Shown piece after piece: positions 36,954 to 46,631 of a stretch of 64,000 nucleotides of DNA. Location of the stretch: assembly GCF_000226255.1 (NCBI RefSeq), contig NZ_AGFG01000061.1, forward strand, positions 186,001 through 250,000, read 5' to 3'. The DNA is from Desulfovibrio sp. A2. Its GTDB lineage: Bacteria; Desulfobacterota; Desulfovibrionia; Desulfovibrionales; Desulfovibrionaceae. Each line of letters opens with the position of its first letter. Within the stretch, counting starts at the first letter, position 1. A program made the position numbers and the translations under genes. The notes beneath the pieces were generated by a model. That model worked only from the letters and a program-made list of their open reading frames with translations. It had not been told where the DNA came from and made no database searches.

Positions 36954-37781
36954 TTAGGGCCATATTTCGATCTGGCCGGCCAGCGGCATTTCAAACGGGG
37001 TGCCCGGGCCGTACCACTTGTTGTAGATCTTCTTGTAGGTGCCGTCCTTCCACATGTCCTGGATGGCGGCGTTCACGGCGTCACGCAGGGCGGAATCGTC
37101 CTGGGGCATGGCCATGCCGTAGGGTTCGTCGGACAGGAAGTCGCCCACCAGTTCGAACTGGCCGGGGGTCTTGGCGGCGTAGCCGACCAGGATGGAGGCG
37201 TCGGTGGACCAGCCGGCCACGCGGCCGTTCTGCAGCGCCTGGAAGCATTCGGATTCCTTCTGGAAGGAGATCACGTTGGCTTCGGCGTTGGGGTCGCCAG
37301 CTTCCTTCAGGGCGCGGCGCACGTTCACTTCGGAAGTGGTGCCCTGCATGGTGGCGATCTTCTTGCCCACCATGTCCTTGACGGACTTGAACTGGCCCTT
37401 CTTGGCCAGGATCTTCTGGCCGTCGAAGAAGTAGGTCAGCGAGAAATCGACGGACTTGTCGCGCTCGCGGGTGTGGGTCATGTTGGAGACGGAAAGGTCG
37501 ATCTGGCCCGACTGCACCAGGGCGATGCGGGTCTTGTTGTTCACCTGGACGCGTTCGATCTCGACGCCCATGCGCTTGGCCACTTCGGTGGCCATGTCGT
37601 AGTCGAAGCCGCCCCATTCGCCCTTTTCATTGTAGAAGGCGCCGGGAATGGAGTCGGTCATGATGCCGACGCGGATCTTCTTATCCTTCTGGATGCGGTC
37701 GAAGACCGGGCCGGCCACGGCCACGGAGGCCATGAGCGCGGTGAGGGCCGTAGCCAGTGCAAGCAGTTTGACCAAGCGCAT
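36954..37781 (-). CDS. Polar amino-acid ABC transporter, substrate-binding protein
   Basis: A 275-residue periplasmic protein of the family 3 solute-binding type. It has a signal peptide (MRLVKLLALATALTAL, cleavage after AVAG), then KIRVGIMTDSIPGAFYNEKGEWGGFDYDMATEVAKRM, an arginine-containing ligand loop NNKTRIALVQSGQIDLSVSNMTHT, and TYKKIYNKWYG near the end. These motifs match glutamate/glutamine/cystine binders; the exact ligand is uncertain. GAGAAGGAT precedes the ATG. It lies between the ATPase gene and the fused permease gene, all leftward. Confidence 0.93.
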   Translation of the reverse strand: MRLVKLLALATALTALMASVAVAGPVFDRIQKDKKIRVGIMTDSIPGAFYNEKGEWGGFDYDMATEVAKRMGVEIERVQVNNKTRIALVQSGQIDLSVSNMTHTRERDKSVDFSLTYFFDGQKILAKKGQFKSVKDMVGKKIATMQGTTSEVNVRRALKEAGDPNAEANVISFQKESECFQALQNGRVAGWSTDASILVGYAAKTPGQFELVGDFLSDEPYGMAMPQDDSALRDAVNAAIQDMWKDGTYKKIYNKWYGPGTPFEMPLAGQIEIWP

Positions 37782-37931
37782 ATCCTTCTCCCTGTTTTGG
37801 GTTGCCCACGGCCCCCGCACATGCGGGCAGGCCCCTTGCGGGGTGCGGTCCCCTCGGCAAAAGGGACGTCGGGCCGACAGCTGCAAGAAAGGCGACAGTC
37901 AAGGCGTGTGCCCCGCAAGCGGGGCGAATGG

Positions 37932-38663
<732 letters not shown>

Positions 38664-39111
38664 GCGGTGCTCCACGGTTCGGTCTGGGGCGGCCTGACCC
38701 GATCCGGCCAGCCGGGCGGATGACGCCACGGCGGCGGCCTGCGCGCCCCGCGCCTGCGAAGTAGCAGAATACAGGGGTACGGGCAACCCGTGGGCTGACG
38801 CTTTTGACATTAATGTTTCAATTCGCGGCGTTGCGTCACGGTCCAACGTCGTTGCCGGGTCGGATATCACCCTTTATGGCGGGTGCTTGGCGCAACCCGT
38901 GGGGCGCTGATGCCACGCGGATGAGGGCGGATTTGCGAAATTGTCAGCCCGTGGCAGGTGTGACGCTGCCGTTTTCGCATCCACCGCATCACTGCTGGCC
39001 GACATGCGGGCAGACCGCCCGACGGGGCGGACAGCGCGAACGGGGCGGAAGGCCGAACGCGGCGGATCGTCGAACGGGGTGGACGCCGGGCTGGCCCGCG
39101 CGGCACTCTGG
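38664..39111. other. Spacer upstream of the amino-acid ABC operon
   Basis: This 448-base stretch lies between the kinase stop and the chosen ATPase start, both leftward. The half nearest the ATPase gene (38664-38870) is also an open in-frame extension of it. The rest should hold the operon promoter, but I see no clear -35/-10 pair, operator or terminator. Confidence 0.4.
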
Positions 39112-40500
39112 TCAGCTCAGTGGCGGCGCGTCGCACGGCAGCAGGAAGTAGAAGGCGTTGCCTCCTTCTTGCGCCTCGTAGCCCACGCGGCCTCCGTGCA
39201 GGTCCACGATTTCGCGCACGAAGTGCAGGCCGTGCCCGGTGCCGTATTCGCCATGGGTGTTGGAACCCCGAAAGTCCGGCTCGAACAGGTGCGGGGCGTC
39301 CTCTGCCGAAACGCCCGGCCCGGTGGTGAACACCTCCACCCGCGCCCCGTGGCGGCCCGTGCCGAAGGCATCGGGCACGCGGCAGATGCGGCAGTGCACG
39401 GCCATGCGCCGGGAGCCCGGCGTGGGGCGGGTGTACTTCACCGCGTTGGACAGCAGGTTGGCCAGCACCTGGCTGATCAGCCCCACGTCGGCGGAAACGC
39501 GCACGTGTTCGCATTCCGGGCGCATGTCCATGCGCACGTCGATGCCCTTTTCCTCCAGCCGCGAGCGAAAGCGTTCAAGCTGCGGCACCACGACGCGCTG
39601 GGCGATGTCGATTTCCGACTTCTGCAGCACGTAGTGGCCCTGCTCGAAGTGGCTCTGGCGCAGCAGCGTTTCCAGAAACAGGCTGGATTGCAGGAAGTGG
39701 CGGTAAATTTCGCGGTACTGTTCGTCCAGCCGCTCGTGCAGGTAGCCCAACTGGCGGATGGCCTCGGCCTCCGGCCCGCTGGGCATGCGGCCTCCGGTGG
39801 CCAGGGTTTCGCGCAACTCGCCCATAGCCTGTATCTTGCCCTCCAACTGCCGGAACAGCAGCTTGAAGTACATGTTGGGCACGATGACGTTGTGGCCGAT
39901 GTCGTGCACCAGGCTGCGGATGAACCGGATGTGCTCGCGGTTCTTCATCTGCAGCAGGCGGTTATGCAACTGGAAGCCCACGCGGTTGGCGTATTTCTCG
40001 TAGTAGAAGCGGTCGTGGTCGGTGAGCGGGGCGGCGGGGTGCAGCACCATCATGCCCAGCACGTCGCCCACGGGGATGAAGGGCAGGCTTTCGCGGTCGG
40101 CATGGCGGCCGCGCACGGGTATGCGGTACTGCCCGTCCTGCGTGTGCGGCCCCTCGGCCAGGTGGTCGCGCTGGGGCGGGCTGGCCGCGAAGGGCGGCAT
40201 GTCCGGGTTGCGCCGCACCAGGTTGCCCGAGGCGTCCAGTACGTAGAGTTCGGCCTGCATGTCGAACAGGATGCGCGGCACCAGCACGGACAGGGCGTAG
40301 AGGTCTGGCAGGGCGTCGAATTCCTGGGCCAGGTCGAAGAACACGTTGAAGGCGCAGATCTGACGCGCGCTGAAATTGTAGCTGGCGTAATCCTCTAGCT
40401 TGGCGTGGATGCGCGCGGCGACATGGTCCGCGCCCAGCGCCGTCGGCGGTGCGGGGGGAGAACTGTTGGACGGCGGTGCGGGGGGCTGCTCGGACGTCAT
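39112..40500 (-). CDS. Atypical soluble histidine kinase
   Basis: The 462-residue protein has no membrane helix. Residues about 30-215 look like a GAF-type sensor (ILFDMQAELYVLDASGNLVRR, VGDVLGMMVLHPAAPLTDHDRFYYEKYANRVG). The dimerisation helix reads FIRSLVHDIGHNVIVPNMY, with His in an unusual HDIGHN context rather than the common HEL/HEI-N/P box. The ATPase domain keeps the N box (VLANLLSNAVKYTRP) and G2 (YGTGHGLHFVREIVDLHGG), but the G1 box reads FTTGPGV, with Thr where the nucleotide-binding Asp is normal. AGAAGG precedes the ATG. No response regulator is adjacent. It may be a divergent kinase or a degenerate one. Confidence 0.82.
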   Translation of the reverse strand: MTSEQPPAPPSNSSPPAPPTALGADHVAARIHAKLEDYASYNFSARQICAFNVFFDLAQEFDALPDLYALSVLVPRILFDMQAELYVLDASGNLVRRNPDMPPFAASPPQRDHLAEGPHTQDGQYRIPVRGRHADRESLPFIPVGDVLGMMVLHPAAPLTDHDRFYYEKYANRVGFQLHNRLLQMKNREHIRFIRSLVHDIGHNVIVPNMYFKLLFRQLEGKIQAMGELRETLATGGRMPSGPEAEAIRQLGYLHERLDEQYREIYRHFLQSSLFLETLLRQSHFEQGHYVLQKSEIDIAQRVVVPQLERFRSRLEEKGIDVRMDMRPECEHVRVSADVGLISQVLANLLSNAVKYTRPTPGSRRMAVHCRICRVPDAFGTGRHGARVEVFTTGPGVSAEDAPHLFEPDFRGSNTHGEYGTGHGLHFVREIVDLHGGRVGYEAQEGGNAFYFLLPCDAPPLS

Positions 40501-40936
40501 GACAACCTTCTGGGCCACCCGGCGGCCTGCGGCGTTCGGGGGTGCCGTGCGGGGCGTCCCTGCGTGGGGCGACCCGGTTGTGGCGTCCGCTCGTGACAGA
40601 TGACAGGGGACGGTCCATGCCGAGCGTTGGCCGGTGGGGGGCGGGGCATCCGATGGTTGCTGGTCCGATGCCATCATGCACCATTTCGTGCTCCGCGCCA
40701 AGGGTTTGCCCGGTGATCTCGCGTTGTTTCGGCTGGCGCGGGCGGGGGGGAGGCAGACGCCGCGACGGCGCGCCGCGGCGCATCGCGCAAGTCTCATTGA
40801 CGCGGGGGACGCACCATGCCATCACCCCGTGAAGAAACAGGATAGCGCGGCCGCATGCACCAATTGCCGGGCACGGCCGGGCGGCGGCGTCCGGAAGACA
40901 GGCGGGCAGGGCAGACCCGCGCGGAAAGGGGGATGC
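40501..40936. other. Divergent promoter region
   Basis: This 436-base spacer lies between the leftward kinase and the rightward TPR gene. An open frame runs through most of it on the plus strand, but its composition and lack of a ribosome site suggest it is non-coding. I see no palindrome or repeat here that I would trust. Confidence 0.35.
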
Positions 40937-41818
40937 ATGGTGCCGCAGGTGTTGGGGGTGTACGTCTCGATGCGCACCGAGCGCACGGGCATGGGCGCCA
41001 CGAGCAGGGACGTGGCGCAGAAGATTTACTGGCTGGCCGCCCACTGCGCCGAAGGCGCGCCTGACGGGGGGAGCGCGCCAGGTGCGCCAGGTGTGGAGGT
41101 CGCGAGCGGCGGACGCTACGTGCTGCAACCGCTGACCGACGTCCATCTGCCGTCGGGACTGGTGAAGGACCTGCCCGAGGCCGATTTCATCGAGCATTTC
41201 CTGCCGGACGCGGAGTGCTACGACAAGTTCATCCGCCCGGCGGCCGAGGCGCTGGCCGCCTACATCGACGAACTGCCGCCGGACGCGCCTTTTTCGGTGG
41301 AGCAGTTCAGCCCGCTGGCGTTGCCGTTCGACCAGTTGCGCGTGCTGGACGGGCTGCTGGCCGTGCTGCGGGGCAGGCCCGGCCTTGTGCCGCGCGCGCA
41401 GGACGTGCCCGACCTGCGCGCCATGCTGGACGGCATGTCCCGCCTGCGCATGGTGCCCGACTTCCAGAGCCGCGTGGCCGGGGTGGCCATCAACCTGCGC
41501 AAGCGCGGCGACTACGCGGCGGCGGAATACTACTACGAACGCGCCCTGGCCGTGAGCGGGCAGGAAGACCGCATCCTGTTCAACCTGGCGCGGGTGTACT
41601 ACGAGACGGGGCGGGCCGAGCAGGCCGTCGACTCACTGCGGCGGGCGCTGGCGGTCAATCCCGGGCTGGAGGTGGCCGAGAAGTTCCTGCGCTTCGTCCT
41701 GACGGGGACGCGCTTAGGGGGGACGGAAGGCGCGGCCGCGCAGGCGGCCGGAACGCCGGATGCCGACGCCGCCGAAGCCCCCGACGCCCCCGACAGAGGC
41801 ACGGGCGAGTCGGCCTGA
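40937..41818 (+). CDS. TPR-repeat protein
   Basis: A 293-residue cytoplasmic protein starting MVPQVLGVYVSMRTERTGMG. The N-terminal two-thirds match no family I know; residues about 175-245 form at least two tetratricopeptide repeats (AINLRKRGDYAAAEYYYERALAV, ILFNLARVYYETGRAEQAVDSLRRALAVNP). The C-terminal 45 residues are Ala/Gly/Pro-rich. TPRs mediate protein contacts, so a scaffold role is likely. AAGGGGG lies just before the ATG. A PilZ gene follows 157 bases later on the same strand. Confidence 0.75.
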   Translation: MVPQVLGVYVSMRTERTGMGATSRDVAQKIYWLAAHCAEGAPDGGSAPGAPGVEVASGGRYVLQPLTDVHLPSGLVKDLPEADFIEHFLPDAECYDKFIRPAAEALAAYIDELPPDAPFSVEQFSPLALPFDQLRVLDGLLAVLRGRPGLVPRAQDVPDLRAMLDGMSRLRMVPDFQSRVAGVAINLRKRGDYAAAEYYYERALAVSGQEDRILFNLARVYYETGRAEQAVDSLRRALAVNPGLEVAEKFLRFVLTGTRLGGTEGAAAQAAGTPDADAAEAPDAPDRGTGESA

Positions 41819-41975
41819 CGGACAGGCTGCCTGACGCACGGGCGCGCCGGGTATCGGGCGGCGCTCGGTTTTCGCGGCAATGCGCCGCACCCCCGGCGTC
41901 CATCCGGGCATCGGACACCGCACACCTCATCCCGGCGGCATGGCCCGGCGGCACACCATCCGGCAAGGAGCCCCC

Positions 41976-42308
41976 ATGAGCGACGAGCGCCGTACCTACC
42001 CGCGACTGCAACTGGACTGCCCGTGTTTCGTCACGCTGCGCCGCGACCAGGGCGACATGCCGTGCATGCTCGGCAACATCAGCGCGGGCGGGGTGATGCT
42101 GCAACTGCCCCCCCACTGCGAAGCCGAAGGGTTGCCCTTCGGCGAGGTGGTGAGCCTGGTGGAAATGCCGCGCGCGCTGGCGGGCGCGCTGGAAGGCGTG
42201 CAGGGCCGCGTGGCCTGGTGCAGCGGCCTGCAGGCGGGCATCTGCTTCGACGACGTGCTGCCCATCAGCGTGGACGACATCATGGACATGCTGGACGACG
42301 TCTGCTGA
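41976..42308 (+). CDS. PilZ domain protein
   Basis: This 110-residue protein is a single PilZ domain, the common c-di-GMP receptor. It opens with MSDERRTYPRLQLDC (an RxxxR-like c-di-GMP-binding motif) and continues with NISAGGVMLQL, which matches the D/NxSxxG motif, though with Asn in place of the usual Asp. The end is acidic (DDIMDMLDDVC). AAGGAG precedes the ATG. Together with the TPR gene upstream it may form an output module for signals made by cyclases such as the hemerythrin-linked one at the start of the window. Confidence 0.85.
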   Translation: MSDERRTYPRLQLDCPCFVTLRRDQGDMPCMLGNISAGGVMLQLPPHCEAEGLPFGEVVSLVEMPRALAGALEGVQGRVAWCSGLQAGICFDDVLPISVDDIMDMLDDVC

Positions 42309-42415
42309 ACCTGCCGGGCGCACCACCGTGCCCGCTGCCGCGTCCTGTCGCCGTACCTCTTCGGCCAGGCAGGGCGCGTTGTCCTTCCCCCCGTTTTCCC
42401 AGCCATGAATGCGCG

Positions 42416-42442
42416 CGGCCGGGCGGTTGTTCCGCCCGGCCG
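42416..42442. terminator. Hairpin between PilZ and rhodanese-YceI genes
   Basis: A perfect 11-bp stem (CGGCCGGGCGG / CCGCCCGGCCG) with a TTGTT loop lies between the two converging genes. There is only a weak T-run on either side, but it is well placed to terminate both. Confidence 0.55.
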
Positions 42443-42480
42443 TTCGTGTCTCGTGGTGCGGTCAGGCCGCTGCCGCCCCG

Positions 42481-43434
42481 TCATCCGCCGGTGGCCGGGG
42501 CGTACACCAGCCGGAAATCCAGGGAGATGGCGTCGTCCACCCGGTGGTAGCCCAGATGCCGGAAAAACCGGGCCGAGCCGTACAGCACGCCCCAGCGGGT
42601 GCGGTCCAGGTCCATGTGCCCGGCCAGCGCCAGGCCGCCGGGGCCGTCCGCATCGCCGATGCGCCGCACCGCCACGTTCAGGCCCAGCTTTCTGCGCACG
42701 CCGCGCAGGGAGAAGAGCCCCGTCAGGTGGTAGTTGGGGGTGGTGGCCGTGGCCCCCGGCAGGGGCGTGAGGACCATGCCCTCCAGCGCGGCCTCCGGAA
42801 ACAGGGAGACGAAGAAGAAGTCGTCCGAGGCCAGATGGGCTTCCAGCACGGGGCGCAGCGCGTCGTCGGACAGGTCTTCGTCCCTGATGGTGCGCATGTC
42901 GATGCGCAGGCCGCCCTGCGCGCGGCCATCCGAGAAGTTCAGCGCGCCTGCCGCGCAGTTCACGACGCCGGTGTGCGCGCCGTTGTCGTTGCGGCCGGTC
43001 CAGCGGATGCGCGAGGCCGCCGTGTCCAGCACGTACCGGCCGTCGGGCATGAGCACGGGCGGGTGCGCGTCCGGCCGGACATGGGGCGCGCTGCCTTCCA
43101 GCGGCAGCCCGGCGATGCACCACGCCTCCAGCCCGCCCGCGAACCAGCGCACGTCGGCGTGCCCCAGCCTCAGCAGCTTTTCCGCCGCCATGCGCCCGTC
43201 CAGCGAACCCGCGCCCGCGCCGTAGACCAGCACCGGCACTGAGCGGTCCGGGGCCAGCGCGGCCACCGCGTCGCAGAACACCACCTCGTGCACGCAGGCC
43301 TGTACCGCGCCGGGAATGTGCCGCTGTTCGAAATGTTCGGGCACCATCACGTCCAGCACAATGCCCTTGCGCCCCTGCACGAAGGCCTGCGCCGCCGCGA
43401 GGCCGACCCTGCGAACCTTGTGAAGCGTGGTCAT
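42481..43434 (-). CDS. Rhodanese-like / YceI fusion protein
   Basis: Residues 1 to about 115 form a rhodanese-like domain: LDVMVPEHFEQRHIPGAV, then VPVLVYGAGAGSLDGRMAAEKLLRLG and GGLEAWCIAGLP. The active-site loop, normally beginning with Cys, reads YGAGAGS, so the sulfur-carrying Cys is absent. Residues about 130-317 form a YceI domain (YVLDTAASRIRWTG, FSDGRAQGGLRIDMRTI, LTGLFSLRGVRRKL), a lipocalin-like fold that binds isoprenoid-type lipids. There is no signal peptide, although many YceI proteins are periplasmic. I do not know this combination; the rhodanese half may be a binding or partner-contact domain. Confidence 0.85.
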   Translation of the reverse strand: MTTLHKVRRVGLAAAQAFVQGRKGIVLDVMVPEHFEQRHIPGAVQACVHEVVFCDAVAALAPDRSVPVLVYGAGAGSLDGRMAAEKLLRLGHADVRWFAGGLEAWCIAGLPLEGSAPHVRPDAHPPVLMPDGRYVLDTAASRIRWTGRNDNGAHTGVVNCAAGALNFSDGRAQGGLRIDMRTIRDEDLSDDALRPVLEAHLASDDFFFVSLFPEAALEGMVLTPLPGATATTPNYHLTGLFSLRGVRRKLGLNVAVRRIGDADGPGGLALAGHMDLDRTRWGVLYGSARFFRHLGYHRVDDAISLDFRLVYAPATGG

Positions 43435-43483
43435 GCCGCCTCCTTGCGTGTGCCCTTCGGCGCGATGGACCCGCCGTGATTCC

Positions 43484-44407
43484 CTACCTGCCCAGCCCGG
43501 CGGGAACGGGATGGCGGATGAACGTGCCCGCGCGCACCTCGCGGAACGCGGTTTCCAGTTCCTCGTCGGTGTTCATGACGATGGGGCCGCGCCAGGCCAC
43601 GGGCTCGCCCAGCGGGCGGCCGGTGAACAGCAGCAGGCGCAGGCCGTCAGCGCCCGCGCGGAAGGCCACGGTGTCTTCGGCCGCCGTGCCCGCGCCGTCC
43701 GGCCGCCGGAACAGCGCCAGGGTGCGGTTGGCCACGGCGGTTTCGCCGGCGCTGCCCCCAGCCGTCCCGATAATCGTTCCCGTTCCGTCGATGACGTAGG
43801 CGATGGCGGTATGCCCGTGCGGCACGGGGTGCTCGTGCGTCACCCCCGCCGGGATGGTCAGGTCCAGGTAGCCGGGGTCGGTGACGATGTCCGCCGCAGG
43901 TCCTGTGACCGGGCCTGCCGCGCCGTGCGCCGTCCCGGCGATGACACTGGCCGTCACCCCTTGCGGCAGGTGCGCCACGGGGATTTCCGCCGCCGTGATG
44001 CTGCGGTAGCGCGGCTCCATCATCTTGTGGCTGGCGGGCAGGTTGGCCCACAACTGGAAGCCGTGCATGGAGCCGTGCGCGTCGCCCTTGGGCATTTCCT
44101 GGTGGATGATGCCGCTGCCCGCCGTCATCCACTGCACGTCGCCGGAGGAGATGACCCCCTTGTTGCCCATGCTGTCGCCGTGCTCCACGTCGCCGCGCAG
44201 GATGTAGGTGATGGTTTCGATGCCCCGGTGCGGGTGCCACGGAAAGCCCTTGATGAAGTCTTCCGGCCGGTCGGAGCGAAAATCGTCCAGCAGCAGGAAC
44301 GGGTCGAACATGGGGGCCTCGTAGTAGCCGAACATGCGGCGCAGCCGCACGCCCGCGCCTTCGGTTACCGGTTCCCCGTGCAGGACGAGTTCGACGTCTC
44401 TCGGCAT
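43484..44407 (-). CDS. Pirin family protein
   Basis: The 307-residue protein is a bicupin of the pirin family: PFLLLDDFRSDRPEDFIKGFPWHPHRGIETITYIL with metal ligands HPHRG, then GSGIIHQEMP and MHGFQLWANLP. The second cupin (about 170-290) includes HTAIAYVIDGTG. Bacterial pirins bind iron and some oxidise quercetin or regulate pyruvate metabolism; the role here is unknown. GGGAGG precedes the ATG; longer upstream frames are shadows. It follows, on the same strand, the small unknown gene at 44680-45003 and precedes the rhodanese-YceI gene. Confidence 0.92.
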   Translation of the reverse strand: MPRDVELVLHGEPVTEGAGVRLRRMFGYYEAPMFDPFLLLDDFRSDRPEDFIKGFPWHPHRGIETITYILRGDVEHGDSMGNKGVISSGDVQWMTAGSGIIHQEMPKGDAHGSMHGFQLWANLPASHKMMEPRYRSITAAEIPVAHLPQGVTASVIAGTAHGAAGPVTGPAADIVTDPGYLDLTIPAGVTHEHPVPHGHTAIAYVIDGTGTIIGTAGGSAGETAVANRTLALFRRPDGAGTAAEDTVAFRAGADGLRLLLFTGRPLGEPVAWRGPIVMNTDEELETAFREVRAGTFIRHPVPAGLGR

Positions 44408-44679
44408 GGCGTGCCTCCCTTCTTGCGGTATTGGCGGGTGTGTCGCGGGCCGGGCCGCCGCCAGACGGCGGCGCGCGCCACGGACCCTGCGCCACCTTGG
44501 CACACCGGGCACGCCGGGGCAAGGCGAAGGGTGGAATACTGGCGAATGGTGGAAACGGACGGCTTGCGCGGGGAGCGTGAGAAGCGACGGGAGGAACTGG
44601 GCGATCAGCCGTGAGAACGGCGGGTGAGAGCAGCACGGCGGGAGGCGGGACGGGCCGGGCAAGCGCCCCGGCCATTCCG

Positions 44680-45003
44680 CTAATGGCCGGAATACGCCAG
44701 CACGTGGTTCAGCCCCGCGCTGGACTTCTTCACCTGCGTACCCGTGATGAGGTAGCGGGTCAGCCGCCAGGCATCCATGTCGATGTGGTCGATGCGGCCC
44801 TGACAATCTGGGGTAAGGTGCGGGGCGATGGCGTCGGCCAGTTCCTGCGCGTCGCAGTACGGGCCTTCGTAGGCGATGCGCAAAAGGTCGCCCTCCAGTT
44901 CCACCCACTCCTCGCCGATGGCCCCGGCCGCCGCCCGCAGCATGTCCTGCCCGGCGGGCCACACCGAGCCGTAGACCTTTTCCTGAATCATGTCGCGGGC
45001 CAT
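44680..45003 (-). CDS. Small hypothetical protein
   Basis: A 107-residue cytoplasmic protein starting MARDMIQEKVYGSVWPAGQD. The sequence is balanced and not low-complexity (for example WVELEGDLLRIAYEGPYCDAQELADAI), and AAAGGA precedes the ATG, so it is likely real. I recognise no family. It sits between the pirin gene and an intergenic repeat pair. Confidence 0.6.
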   Translation of the reverse strand: MARDMIQEKVYGSVWPAGQDMLRAAAGAIGEEWVELEGDLLRIAYEGPYCDAQELADAIAPHLTPDCQGRIDHIDMDAWRLTRYLITGTQVKKSSAGLNHVLAYSGH

Positions 45004-45083
45004 GCGGGTTTCCTTTGCGTGCATCCGGTACTTGCCGACAGGCGGTTTTGCGTGCCTGGCGAGCCGGACGTACGTGTTTTTTT

Positions 45084-45125
45084 ACGCCTCCGGCGGGCAG
45101 GGGGTGCCCCCCCCCTGCACCCCCA
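45084..45125 (+). repeat. Intergenic repeat, copy A
   Basis: The element starts ACGCCTCCGGCGGGCAGGGG, preceded by a run of seven T, and continues through a hairpin core (AGGGGG...CCCCCT) to a CCCC end. The same 16-base head occurs inverted at 45206-45245 and directly at 59693-59733. All three lie in spacers. Confidence 0.7.
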
Positions 45126-45205
45126 TCGGGAGTATGTCAGAAATCCAATCGCGCCGTTATTATTGCGTTTGTTCTTTGTGAATTCGCCAGAGATGGTCCC
45201 GGAAT

Positions 45206-45245
45206 GGGGTGCAGGGGACAACGTCCCCTGCCCGCCGGAGGCGTA
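45206..45245 (-). repeat. Intergenic repeat, copy B (inverted)
   Basis: Read on the minus strand this copy starts TACGCCTCCGGCGGGCAGGG, then the hairpin core GGGGACGTTGTCCCC and GCACCCC. With copy A it makes an inverted pair enclosing about 80 bases, downstream of the M29 aminopeptidase gene. Confidence 0.7.
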
Positions 45246-45271
45246 TGGAAAAGAACGCGCCCAAGAACGGC

Positions 45272-46471
45272 CTACAACCGGAACTCCCCGTCCTCGTAGA
45301 CCACGATGCGTTTTCCCCCCGACGTGGCGGCGGTGACCTTGCGCGGGGTGGTGGCCACCAGGTCCCAGTGCAGGCTGGAACTGTTGAACCCCAGGTCGCG
45401 CCGGGCATCGGACGTGAGTTCGTCGGACGGGCCGGAAAAGGTGTTGGCGTACGACTGGCCCAGTGCCACGTGCATGGAGCCGTGCGGGCCGCCGTGGTTC
45501 TCGTCGTACAGGGTGTTGGCCATGAACCGGGTGATGCGCGAGAAGCGCCGGTCCACCAGGGCGAATTCGCCCAGCATGGCCGCGCCGGGGTCGCTGTTCA
45601 GCTGCCCGGTGGCAAAGCCTTCGCCCTGTTCGGCGTCCAGCCGCACCACCCGGCCCTGCCGGAATTCCAGGCGCACCCCCCGCACGATGTTGCCGGAGCG
45701 GAACGACGGCAGGTCGGCGGTGTACACCCCTTCCACGCTGCGCCAGTCGGGCGAGACGTACAGCTCGAAGCTGGGAATGTTGCGGCCGGTCACCCCGGCC
45801 CAGCGGCGCTGGCGGCCCACGCGCAGGCGCAGGTCGGTGCCTTCGGCCTCCACGTGCAGGTCGGCGTCGCCCAGTTCGTCCAGCTTCGCGCGGATTTCCT
45901 CGGCCTGCCGGGCCACGCGGGCCCAGGTGGCGGCGGGGTCGGCCTCGCCCAGCAGGCAGGCGCGGCGCACCTCGTCGGCGTAGTCGGCCAGCGAAAGCCC
46001 GGCCTGCCCGGCCAACGCCGCCGTGGGCCAGATGCACAGGGTCCAGCCGTAGGCCCCCATGTCCTCGCGCAGGTGGGCGATGTCCTGCAACGGACGGCGG
46101 GCGGCCTGGGCCATGGCGATGCGCTCCGGCTCTATGGAGGCGAGATGGGTGAGCGATTCCGGCGCGATGATGGTGATGCACCCGCCAAGGTGGCTGTACA
46201 GGTCGCGCTCGCCGGGGACGAGGGTGGTCAGGCGCTTGTTGTTGGCCTTGGCGTAGAAGTCGTGCTCCATGCGCGGGGTGGGCTGCATGCGCGGCACGGG
46301 AATCATGCCCATGTCGTGCAGCCTGCCGCACAGTTCTTCGGCCAGGGGCAGGCCCGGAAGGTCGAAGCGCACCAGCACGAAATCGCTCTTGCGCAGGGGG
46401 GCGCGGCGGCCGCGCGCAAGGCCCCACAGCATGACGTCGGCGTATTTACCAAGGGTTTCGGCATCGTACAT
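45272..46471 (-). CDS. M29 family aminopeptidase
   Basis: A 399-residue cytoplasmic metallopeptidase of family M29 (AmpS/aminopeptidase T type), which removes N-terminal residues using two divalent metals. Seen are VRFDLPGLPLAEELC, the glutamate-containing RGVRLEFRQGRVV, EFALVDRRF, and the metal-ligand block YDENHGGPHGSMHVALG with a later LHWDLVATT. Length and motif order match the family. CAGGAGCACGCC precedes the ATG. A palindrome lies about 160-190 bases upstream, and the repeat pair A/B lies just after the stop. Confidence 0.88.
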   Translation of the reverse strand: MYDAETLGKYADVMLWGLARGRRAPLRKSDFVLVRFDLPGLPLAEELCGRLHDMGMIPVPRMQPTPRMEHDFYAKANNKRLTTLVPGERDLYSHLGGCITIIAPESLTHLASIEPERIAMAQAARRPLQDIAHLREDMGAYGWTLCIWPTAALAGQAGLSLADYADEVRRACLLGEADPAATWARVARQAEEIRAKLDELGDADLHVEAEGTDLRLRVGRQRRWAGVTGRNIPSFELYVSPDWRSVEGVYTADLPSFRSGNIVRGVRLEFRQGRVVRLDAEQGEGFATGQLNSDPGAAMLGEFALVDRRFSRITRFMANTLYDENHGGPHGSMHVALGQSYANTFSGPSDELTSDARRDLGFNSSSLHWDLVATTPRKVTAATSGGKRIVVYEDGEFRL

Positions 46472-46631
46472 GGCGTGCTCCTGTGGGGCGAACCGCGTGG
46501 AGATATCGTTGTCGCGGCGAAGTTATCATTGCCGGGTCGGCGAAGCATGCTACCGTGGTCGCGTGGTGCCCCGGAAACCCGTTTACGGTTTCCACGCCGC
46601 GCCCGGTCCGCACCCCCCTGTGTTGGACCCG

